Below, one piece after another: positions 36,101-45,326 of a stretch of 64,000 nt of DNA. The notes below the pieces were generated by a model. The model searched no databases and had not been told where the DNA came from. It worked only from the letters and a program-made list of their open reading frames with translations. Both the position numbers and the translations under genes were made by a program. The stretch's first letter is position 1. The number at the start of each line of letters is the position of its first letter. The stretch comes from Theristus sp. LFF4_11 (lineage: Eukaryota; Nematoda; Chromadorea; Monhysterida; Xyalidae): contig JASANC010002940.1 in NCBI GenBank assembly GCA_030248135.1, forward strand, positions 1-64,000, written 5' to 3'.

Positions 36101-38909
36101 TGACGATTTCGGGCGAATCGGCCGTGGAAGTTGGCGAAATCGGTCCAGAAACGAAAAACAAGAAAAGGGTGTTTTCCAGGGTAATTCAATGCGCTGATCA
36201 CGAATTTTGGGTTAGTTTTCTTACGTGAGCAACTCTAGATGCTGAATCGTGACGATTTCGGGCGAATCGGCCGTGGAAGTTGGCGAAATCGGTCCAGAAA
36301 CGAAAAACATGAAAAGGGTGTTTTCCAGGGTAATTCAATGCGCTGATCACGAATTTTGGGTTAGTTTTCTTACGTGAGCAACTCTAGACGCTGAATCGTG
36401 ACGATTTCGGGCGAATCGGGCGTGGAAGTTGGCGAAATCGGTCCAGAAACGAAAAACAAGAAAAGCGTGTTTTCCAGGGTAATTCAATGCGCTGATCACG
36501 GATTTTGGGTTAGTTTTCTTACGTGAGCAACTCTAGATGCTGAATCGTGACGATTTCGGGCGAATCGGCCGTGGAAGTTGGCGAAATCGGTCCAGAAACG
36601 AAAAACAAGAAAAGGGTGTTTTCCAGGGTATTTCAATGCGCTTATAACAAAATTTGGGTTAGTTTTCTTACGTGAGCAACTCTAGACGCTGAATCGTGAC
36701 GATTTCGGGCGAATCGGGCGTGGAAGTTGGCGAAATCGGTCCAGAAACGAAAAACAAGAAAAGGGTGTTTTCCAGGGTAATTCAATGCGCTGATCACGGA
36801 TTTTGGGTTAGTTTTCTTACGTGAGCAACTCTAGATGCTGAATCGTGACGATTTCGGGCGAATCGGCCGTGGAAGTTGGCGAAATCGGTTCAGAAACGAA
36901 AAACAAGAAAAGGGTGTTTTCCAGGGTAATTCAATGCGCTGATCACGGATTTTGGGTTAGTTTTCTTGTATGAGCAACTCTAGATACTGAATCGTGACGA
37001 TTTATGGTGAATCGGCCGTGGAATTTAGCGAAACCGGTCCAGAAATGAAAAACAAGAAAACGGTGTTTTCCATGGTAATTCATTACGCCGATCACGGCTT
37101 TTGGGTCAGTTTTTCTTTTGTGAGCGATTCTAGGTACTGAATCGTGACGATTTTGGGGAATCGGCCGTAGAAATGGCATAGGAGAAATCGGCCTAAAAAA
37201 CGAAAAATGAAAAACCTGAGTTGTCCGGGGTTTAGAAGAATATGTGACCAACGAATTGTGATTTTGGTTTGACCTTCGGGGCTTATGTAAAAGTCAGAAT
37301 ATTATCTAAAAATGCGTGAGACGCATATAAAAGGAGGAATATGGCCTTGTGTAAGCAGTGAAAGACTTGGCTCGACAACGCTTTTCAAGTCTCTGATGTG
37401 GTACACACGGATACTAGTACATAAGGGTCATATTTTTGCGCCGCGTTTGTTTGTTTTTTTTTGAAGCACGCCCCCCACCGATTCCGGAAACCCGAAGGTA
37501 CCAAACTCCGGTGGGATTGGGGAATGGACGGCTCACCATCCCGTGGAACCAATACCCTCGGCATGTGAGGGGGCAGCCTCTAAGCCCCGCTCTGTCCTGG
37601 GGGCACCAGTGATCTTAGCCCGATTTCGGTTTCGGTGGCCTGCGGTCGCTATATCCCCGGAGGGCAGCGAATCCGAAAGTTTCGTTTTCGTTTTCGTTTT
37701 GCTGAAAAGCGTAAAACTTTAAAGTTATTTTTTAATTGTCCTCTTCGATTTAATCTAAAATCACGCCATGTGCAAAATTCTGTAAATTCTGTGCAAAGAC
37801 AGAAAAATCAGAGATTGCAAAACATTGTTGCATGTAGCTTTTTCGTTGTTGTTAACGTACGCACCGCTGTGTACACACCAGCACCAGTGACAAAAAGGAG
37901 TTGTCTTCCGTTGATTTTCACCTTTTTTACCGGTGTCAACTTCAACTAGTGTGGCAGGATAAACCGTCTGTCCCGTGAGTCATTGCCTTTGCCACAGGAG
38001 ACCTTGCGTTCCGCAATGCTTCTGCGATACAATTTGTCCTGGACAAACCAGTGTCAGCGAGCTAAAGTCTGATTGTTATTTTAGTAGTTTTAGTGGTCGC
38101 TAAATGCCCGAAATCCGCAAATGTGAAAGTTTCATTTGTCTACAATACAAAGTACGAGGGTTGCCATGTGCAACCGAAATCATAAATAAACGGCGCAAAA
38201 ATATGACTCTTATGTACTAGTATCCGTGTGTACCACATCAGAGACTTGAAAAGCGTTGTCGAGCCAAGTCTTTCACTGCTTACACAAGGCCATATTCCTC
38301 CTTTTATATGCGTCTCACGCATTTTTAGATAATTTGTTTGATGCGGGAATTCAAAATATTGGCAAAGTGATCCGAGTCCCCTAAATAGGGCCGGGTCACT
38401 TAGGCTAATTTGGATTGACATGTAAAGACTGAAACTATGGTTTCCATTACGCACGCATTCAGTCGCAGATTCTGAGAAAAATGGATCATACCTGTGAAGT
38501 AAAAGTCCATAACGCATTCCAGTCGCAGATTTTGAAAAATAGATCATACCTGTAAAGTAAAAGTCCATAATGGTGGCCGAAACTTTCGGCGGCCTTTCAA
38601 ACAGATACTCGTTCGTCAGCGCGCTGTAGCCGTCCGTCAGTTGCAGGGCCTCCTCGTGAGTCTGCGAGGAAAAAACAATTTGGTGCAACAACGCGTTTGT
38701 GGCATCAACACCGTGCATGTATTGTTTTTAAATTTCTCAAACGATAAAAAAGGTGCGCAAAAACGCACTGCTGCGGCGGCGAGTTGAGCCAACAGCGATG
38801 CCGGGTCTCGTTTGATGGCGGTGTGCCTGCGCAGCGCGTATCGTCGACTGCCAACGTTCAACAGAAGCATTGTGCTCGACGACAATTGGTTGTCATTCTT
38901 TACACTCAT
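33194..38909 (-). CDS. Kv-4: voltage-gated K+ channel subunit, interrupted
   Basis: Recognised exons (complement): 38769..38909 and 38550..38661 (T1 domain, [16 protein letters not shown] and YLFERPP); a candidate S2 piece ending near 34961 (SEYMTVICF); 34780..34885 (S3, [15 protein letters not shown]); 34143..34333 (S4-S5, [19 protein letters not shown]); 33670..33772 (pore, TTVGYGD); 33194..33444 (S6, [13 protein letters not shown]). The two T1 exons join in phase 0, and the S3 to S6 exons join in frame. The second T1 exon, S1 exon and S1-S2 linker present in its three neighbours were not found. The place where they should be holds an inverted-repeat element, a 149-bp satellite and the copy of the window-start repeat, which ends right at the S2 piece. 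The S5-pore intron is phase 0, unlike the siblings. It is either a decaying gene or one with unrecognisably diverged exons. Second proline of PXP is replaced by Ser. Confidence 0.6.
34362..34446. repeat. Foldback palindrome, copy 2
   Basis: Three direct ~20-bp repeats of GCATTCATGAACAGG(A/T)TTTA-type sequence are followed by GGTCACTAAATACTGC and TTCATGAATGC in inverted orientation. It ends about 30 bp upstream of the S4-S5 exon acceptor of Kv-4. Confidence 0.75.
35016..35607 (+). repeat. Dispersed repeat, right copy of the long inverted pair
   Basis: Inverted, nearly identical partner of 1-588. Its boundary (ATCATGCGGATGCGCG) abuts the candidate S2 exon of Kv-4. On its other side it runs into 172-bp tandem units that continue beyond the region shared with the window start. 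Confidence 0.9.
35367..35850 (+). repeat. ~172-bp tandem units, 3 copies
   Basis: Units begin at GGTAATTTCATCCGTAGATT (35367, 35540) and a diverged GGTAAATTCATCCGTAGA (35712), giving periods of 173 and 172 bp. Divergence increases toward the right. Confidence 0.88.
35880..37240 (+). repeat. 149-bp satellite array, ~9 copies
   Basis: The marker GGTAATTCAATGCGCTGATC recurs at 36031, 36180, 36329, 36478, 36627, 36776 and 36925, an exact 149-bp period. Degenerate units flank both ends. Units carry GTGACGATTTCGGGCGAATC. Central units are most alike and edge units most diverged, as expected for unequal exchange. The array lies in the interrupted part of Kv-4. Confidence 0.94.
37301..38333. mobile_element. 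Large inverted-repeat element (~150-bp arms)
   Basis: The arms 37301-37450 and 38184-38333 are inverted copies (ATTATCTAAAAATGCGTGAG against CTCACGCATTTTTAGATAAT). The ~735-bp interior has a GC-rich core at 37470-37680 with small hairpins, for example CCCTCGGCATGTGAGGG. No transposase frame. The origin of the core is not recognised. Confidence 0.8.
38340..38475 (+). repeat. Dispersed repeat, second copy
   Basis: Same orientation as 8768-8906 and shares GATGCGGGAATTCAAAAT-like start. Next to it, about 59 bp including the end of the second Kv-4 exon and its donor site is tandemly duplicated (38467-38525 against 38526-38571). Confidence 0.6.
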
Positions 38910-40214
38910 GATGGTGAAAATTTCAGTTTAATAAACGCTTTCTATTGACCTGCGTTTTAACATGTTTTTACGTTTCGTCTTCTTCTAGCGATCAATTTAT
39001 GATGCAACCAGTCAGTGGAACTGTTGTGTAGTTCAAGAGGAAAGGAGAAATGCCGTCATGAATGGCACGCTAACAATTGTCAGGAAATGTCACATCGAAC
39101 AAAATAAACCGAATACATGAATCTCAACATGATAACGCATTAGAGCACAGCTTCCAGTGCACTGCTGCTGTGCGGCTTTCTGAAAAGCGAGAGACCGCGG
39201 AAAAATCTCAGTTACAAAACCCAGAGAGACCGCCGTTATTGGCTCTTGAATCGGCAGCGTAATGGAACATGAAGGCTGCTTTCAGGCGCGTATAATATTA
39301 TTTGGGTTTACGTCCTGTCAGCAACCGACGGTTTTTCTGCGTGTATACTGACAATTTTTGTGCTCGATGCTGTCATTGGCAATAAACGCATTGAACAAAA
39401 TGTGCGTGTTATTGAGGCGTTGAGCATTTTTTTTGCAATGAACGACTTGTCATCAAATATAAAGTGGCTTGTCTGAATAACCGATAAAAGCGTGCCCCGA
39501 GGTGAATCCGTTCTGGCATGTTTTTGTCGAACAGCTTTCACAGTGCGTGGTTGTTTCCAAAAAAAATTTTTTACTGATGAGGCAAATGTATGTCACAAGA
39601 CCACACGATTAAATGATTGCAAGTGTTCAGAAAACGACAGAAGATTGCTTTGTTTGAGTTTGTATTGTTATTTTCAAATAAAACCTCGCAGAACGTGCAT
39701 GCATGCTGGTGAAAAACGAGCTGAAAAACTTTCAAGTTGGTTCGGCTGTGTGCCTTCTGTGCTCTTGAAGTGTCTCTCAGCGACAGACCAGACTTATAGC
39801 AATAAAACGTGCGAAACCTGCAGCAAAGGAAAAGTTATTTCACGGACAGAGAAAAGCAAATGAACGCCCGCCGTGACGGAAAGATGCATATTACCCGTTT
39901 TAAAAACAATGACGCATTGCGCTTCAACCGGCGGGGCAGTTTTAAAACGGATGAGCACCGTTTCTGTCGCCCATTTTGACGTGTGCGTTCATCTCAATTT
40001 TTTGTCGCCTGACAAATACTTCGGTGTGTTTTGAGACGTGTGTATAGCTGCGTATATGACGGAAAGTTGAAGCCACACTAGCGCTAACGAGATTGATGTT
40101 TTGTGTTTCTTTCGTCAAGAAAACCAGAGAAAGACAGCTCTGCAAGCGCGTGTGGCCGGATGTTTCTCAATGTGTTTGCAGTTTTACTTTCATAAAAATG
40201 TGTCCAATGTCAAA
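38910..40214. other. Spacer between Kv-4 and Kv-3
   Basis: No exon, tandem array or inverted repeat was recognised. It should hold the Kv-4 promoter and the Kv-3 3' end. Confidence 0.5.
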
Positions 40215-43200
40215 TCACAAAAATATTTCCGAATCTTCTTCAATTCGCGTGCGACCGCGCGATTCGGCCGCTTCCGACGCGTTTGCCGCTCGCTGCAACT
40301 CGTTGACAGCGGATTGTTCGCTGGCGAACTTTTTCACGATCATCGAAACTGGAAAGGCGAGCGCCAGAATGCCGCTGATACTGGTCACGGTCGCCACCAG
40401 TTTGCCGGCTGCAATGACTCTTTTGTTGTTGTTGTTGTTGTTGGGATTTATAGGCGATGTTTTTAGCCATGGCTTCCCCAAAGAAGCGTACCGAACGCCA
40501 TTGAGTAGGGCGCCGATCGAGTTTTCGTCTGTCATTAAGTGCCTATACACCCCTCGGCGGGGCTCGATCCCCCGAGCGCACAGACTGCAGTCTAACGCAC
40601 TACCAGCAGGCCACGAGCGGTGACTCTGCAACTGATCTGAACGGAAATTCGTTGTGTTGTGTTTGTTTGTCTATGCCGCAATTAAAATAACCAGCAGGGC
40701 AGAATTGAATTCGCGAACAACATCGCCCTCGCGGAACTGTATACACAAAAGCGGTGTGGGAGCGATTTTCGACTTTCAACTGCTACTGCACATAAAACCA
40801 CAAACTGGATATCACTGGAAAATAATAGACGCATGCACTGTTGAATTTCTGCTCCTTGTTATGTTTGGCTTTTGTTGCGAAGTTGAACGGTTTTGAGGTT
40901 TTTTTACAACTGTGTTGCATGCAACAGCAAAAAAACCATGCAAAAAGAGTGCAAACATATTACAAAAGCCAAATCTAACAAAAGGAAAGTAAAATAAACC
41001 AGCAGTTTGCGACACGAGGTCCCCATAACCGACGGTAGTCATCGTCACCACACACCACCAGCAGCTGGATGGAATGCTGAAAACGTTGTTGTTGTGTCAT
41101 ATGCCACTTTGATAAAAAGGTAAAAGAAGCAATTTTCTGAGATTCCAGCTTGCTTCTTGTCAATGCGGCACCAAATCCAAAAACGCAGGTGCGTGCCACA
41201 CGAGGTGCTAAATGTGTGTGTGTGTGTTAGATGCTAAATTAGCAGCCAAATCAGCTGCCACATTAGCAGCCAAAGCAGTGGCGTAATTAGTGGTCAATTT
41301 TGTAGCATAATTAGTGGCCGGACTAGTAGTTATATTAGTAGTCAGTACAGTAGCCAACTAAGTTATCAAGTAGCTTAATTAGTAGCTTTGTTGTTTTCGA
41401 TGCATGTACGTTAACGTCGTACCTGTAAAAGCCAGTGCCGGGCACGTCTCGCTCCAAATAGTGCAGTACCGTTGAGAACAACGTCACTCCGGTGCACAGA
41501 CACACGGCCAACATCAGCAGCTCTGGTGAACTTTGGCGAAACGTTTCACCCAGAATCTGCAGTCCACTACTGTAACGAGCCAACTTGAAAACGCGCGCAA
41601 TACGCAGCACACGAAGTACTCGCAGAACGAACATGATGCCTGCGCAAAAAAACGGTGCTGTAGTGATTTGCTCCTGTGCCAGTTTGCAGTTCGGTTTTAC
41701 ACTTTTTTATTCGAAGTGACGGGCTTTACTTGCAATAGTTCGATTAAAACTCGATGCTCTATGCATCGATTGAACCGATTTTCAAACTGCATATCGACAC
41801 GCCGGTACATATAGCTGAAAATCTGAGATTCCGACTCGCATGTTCTGGCCCAATTTTCGCATGTTTCATTGCCACTTCATCACACTGTTTGTATACCGGA
41901 AAATCGCTTCAGCGACTCTGCGTCAACGCCGACACTTTGCAACGACCACTCCACGTAGACGGGCAGCACCGCAGCGGTGTCCACCAGATTCATCGGTGTC
42001 GTCGCGAATCGCAAGCGATCGCAACAAACCGCGAATCGTACGAACAGCTCGAACGAGAACCACACGACGCACGCGTGCTCAAGGTGCATCAACCATGGAA
42101 CCGGTGTTGGTTCCGATGAACGTTCTGAACACACAGGCACGTTTTTGGGAACTTTTGCACTTTTGCTGTTTGAAAAGTTTTAATGAGCAAAGGTTTGTTC
42201 AAGCTTCGGTGATGTCGACTACCGTCTAAACGCCTGCTTACTTGACTGATATAATCTGGCGGTCGTGTGTTGCCTTGCAAATAATCCAGTGGCCTGTATG
42301 GCCAAACACTGGAACAACCAACCGTGCATAATGTGCAACGAAAACTTGTTCGCCCCGAAATAAAAATAAGCACTACTCGTCCGAAGACCTCCGCGGACGC
42401 ACTATAACCAACCCACCATACCTTCCACAGTAAGACGACGCTGTTGGAATTCACTCATGGAGCTGAGAATCAGTCCTGCAAAAAAATGCAACACTTTTAC
42501 AATAATCCGCTGCTAAGTGAAGGAAAGACCACAAAGCATAAGAATAGCGTGCTACATCTGCTGCAGATTTCCATATACCAGTGACAGAGGCTACAATGGC
42601 GAGCACCGACAGAAGTGACACAATTTGCGCCAGTATTGACGATTTCGGCTCTTCAAAAACTCTCCAGATGAACAGTCGCACGCGACCACAGACGACCGAA
42701 TTGAACGGCGATTCTTGGACGGTGATTGTTTGAGGTTCTTGGCGGCTTTTCCGCTTGCTTGTCGGAGTGGTTATTCCGGATTCAGCCAATGACAAGCTGC
42801 CGCGGTCCGCTGAAAACAATTATATCATTAGGAACGATCGAACGAACGAACGAACGAACGGTGGATTTTGGCGATGTTTTTTGCCAGGGCTAACCCAGAA
42901 AAGAGCATAGAACACCATCGAGTTTTCTCTCTCATTATGTGCGAAAACACCCGTCGGCGGTGCTCCGTCCCCCGAGCGCACAGACAACCGTCTAAAGCGC
43001 CATTCATGGAGGCTGAAGCGCGTCACTTCGCTACACATTCATGAAGCAAAAAACGCAGCGCTACCACCCAGGCCACAAGAAGGAAATGAAAAAGCGTTTT
43101 TTTTAGATACTGCTCTCAAAATTTTAAGTGTTGCACAGCCACACGCACCGGTTGGCATTTTACAGCATGGTGCGATGGAGTCTTGCTTGAGCGCCCAGAA

Positions 43201-44159
43201 CAGACATGCAGACTGGAACTCCGCGAATGACATTGACGGTGGACGATGAATAGTGCCTGAATATGCACTTGATATTGAGAACTGACTGAATTTGAGCAGA
43301 AAACCATTTTTGCTCGGTGCAACGTATAAGAACTGTCTGTGGTAAAACATCTTCGGCAGTTCTGCCTGGTGTCCGGTCGCACTGACGAGCGAGGGGGCAC
43401 CGCGGTATGCGTCTAACCGCATACAGCGAATTTCACGTATTAAGCTCAGCGCTGTTTTGAAACAGAACAAATAGAAACGGTGCTCACCGATCATGTAGTA
43501 GTCGGCGACAATGTCCGCTTCCACCGGCGCCCGCTCAAAATACACTTCGTCCAAGTCGGCATCATAGACGCCGTCGCTGTCAGCAGCGCGTTCAGTGGTG
43601 CTCAGCGAATCGGACGTCGACAGTTGGCCGAGACGACTGTCGGGATCGCTTTGCAGTGTCCGTCTTCGGATGCAGATTCGTGAACCGCCGACATTCACGG
43701 TCACGCACGGCACCGGCTCGTTCGGGTTTCGAGTGGCGTTCGCCTGAGTCGATTGGTCAACGATTGGCTGGGACCAGTTTTATCGAAACTCAACCGTCCA
43801 GTAGTGCTACCACCGCTGGAACCAATGAATGAAATAATGGAAACATCGTAGATTATTCGTTTTTCAACCTAAATTTACTCACTAATAGCAATTGCTCTTC
43901 AACGTCATGTGAGGACACTGAAAAATTTGTTGACTCATGAATTTTGGCGCCCAGTGGTGTAGCGCTGTTGGTCTGCTAAGTTTCATAAAACTGGCCCCTG
44001 AACTGAAGAGGCAGGCGCAGCCGGGCGCAAGATGAATCCGGTGAGCAGGCTTGGCGACGGCAGCGCCGTTTGAACGCCGCGCTTCGAGTTGCCGGTGGTA
44101 ATGCGCTTCTGTTGCCTCTTGCCGCGTGCACCGCCACCACCACCGCCCGTTCGTAGCAT
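40215..44159 (-). CDS. Kv-3: voltage-gated K+ channel subunit
   Basis: Model: complement join(40215..40408,41000..41076,41423..41639,41897..42124,42422..42475,42579..42809,43149..43256,43488..43767,44004..44159), 514 aa. Exon 1 (Gly-rich, basic; ATG 44159) is inferred from a phase-0 join (donor GTTCAG, acceptor CCCAG) and is the weakest part. Order: T1 (TVNVGGSRICIRRRT, then the HRP...CC block), S1 (residues ~225-258), short S1-S2 linker of 18 residues, S2-S3 (VLPVYVEW), S4 (VLRVLRVLRIARVFKLARYSS), S5, pore helix with TVGYGD (439-444) and S6 (GILALAFPVSMIV). The T1 zinc motif is altered: H149 and CC at 176-177 are present, but the expected intervening Cys is S155. PXP is PVS (470-472). As a K+ channel subunit it would tetramerise in the plasma membrane. 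Introns hold two SINE copies and a GAAC microsatellite. Confidence 0.9.
40422..40627 (-). mobile_element. tRNA-derived SINE, copy 3 (Kv-3 last intron)
   Basis: Reverse-strand, nearly intact copy with its GTT-rich tail at 40422-40440 just 15-30 bp from the S6 exon acceptor. That position could influence the polypyrimidine tract of that intron, since the tail reads AAC/GTT next to it. Confidence 0.9.
42867..43080 (-). mobile_element. tRNA-derived SINE, copy 4, interrupted
   Basis: The SINE is split near 42995-43050 by a small palindrome (GCCATTCATGGAGG ... ACATTCATGAAGC) of the foldback type seen at 27137, 34362 and 45242. That shows the foldback inserted after the SINE. A GAAC tetranucleotide run (42832-42860) flanks it. 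Confidence 0.82.
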
Positions 44160-45041
44160 GTTTTCGTTTGATGCGCAGCTGTTTGTAATTTCAAAATGGT
44201 GTACCAACACATAGAGAAAACTACTTGAAAGTACGGGTATATAACTGCAAGCTTTTTTTTGCAAAATCGGCTGCAACGTATTTTTTAGAAGCGATCACCA
44301 AAAGCACTTTACAATTGCAGCAGGGGCGCATTGCGGTTCAGGAATGGCTTGTGTGAAATTCTCTGGTAGCTTTTTGCTTTTCTCATTTGATGACGGTAGA
44401 ATTGTTGGATCGATAGCTACAGTAGGCTTTGCGGCGACAGGCAAACAAACCAGGTATGATGAATAGTTAGGGACTTAGTAACGGCATCGGAAATCGATTC
44501 TGTGTTTCCATCTCGTTCCAAAGGCTGACCGATTACTGTAAATGACTAAATAGATTTATTGTCAGTTTATAGTTTTTATTCGGCGCCACTGGGCACATAT
44601 CTTTTACATTATTAGTCCCACACAAACAGAGTACAGCAGGTGGATTTTGTTGTGTTTAAAAACGTTCGATTTTAATGACACTAAATGCGGTTGACAAATC
44701 AAGTGATCAGATCACGTCATGTTTAATGTGACTGACATTCATTCAGCTGCATCGTTTTTTTTTTGATACACGTCTAAAACTGAACAAAAAACTAAACGTG
44801 AATATAACGAGGGTGGCAAGTGCAGAACGGAGTAGTTTCAGGGGTCTCTGCAAAAAATCTGGCGTTTTCATCGGCAGTGAAAACACTCCAGGTGGCATTC
44901 AACGCTCTTCAACGCCAATGAAAGCGGTCATGTTTTTTTTTCAAACAGTGGAACCACAATCACAGCGATATACGTTTCTAAAAACAATCAATGTTTATCA
45001 AAAGCAACCGGCGCCGGCGGAACGCCTAAAGGGGTAGTGTG
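44160..45041. other. Spacer between Kv-3 and Kv-2
   Basis: AT-rich, with no exon or repeat recognised apart from the SINE that starts at its right end. Confidence 0.5.
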
Positions 45042-45235
45042 TCACTCTCGTGGCCTGGTGGTAGTGCGTTAGACTACAGTCTGTGCGCTCGGGGGATCGA
45101 GCCCCGCCGAGGGGTGTATAGGCACTTAATGACAGAGAAAACTCGATGGGCGCCCTACTCAATGGCGTTCTGTACGCTTCTCTGGGTTAGCCCTGGCTAA
45201 AAACATCGCCTAAAAATCACAACAACAACAACAAA
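45042..45235 (+). mobile_element. tRNA-derived SINE, copy 5 (best-preserved)
   Basis: Order: CTCGTGGCCTGGTGG (A box region), GACTACAGTC (anticodon-arm-like hairpin), GGGGGATCGAGCCCCGCCG (B box and T arm), GGGTGTATAGGCACTTAATG, CTGGGTTAGCCCTGGCTAAA, then an AAC run. The cloverleaf is only partial, so this is a SINE head rather than a tRNA gene. Confidence 0.92.
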
Positions 45236-45241
45236 AAAGGG

Positions 45242-45325
45242 GCATTCATGAATCAGTATTTAGTGACCGCAAAGCTATGTTTTAACGCAGCTGCGCGTCA
45301 TTAAAAACTTCTCTCACGAATGCCG
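45242..45325. repeat. Foldback palindrome, copy 3, abutting the Kv-2 stop codon
   Basis: GCATTCATGAATCAGTATTT and the inverted CACGAATGCC-type end enclose GTTTTAACGCAGCTGCGCG. The element ends one base before the Kv-2 stop codon (45327-45329), so the Kv-2 3' UTR begins in it. Confidence 0.75.
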
Positions 45326-45326
45326 C

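Noticed and set aside
38140..38718. 192-codon minus-strand frame
   Set aside because: Only its first part is a real Kv-4 exon; the rest reads through the donor into an inverted-repeat element.
45042..45120. tRNA gene
   Set aside because: The A and B boxes are present, but the acceptor stem does not close and the same unit continues into a shared non-tRNA tail in six copies, so it is a SINE head.
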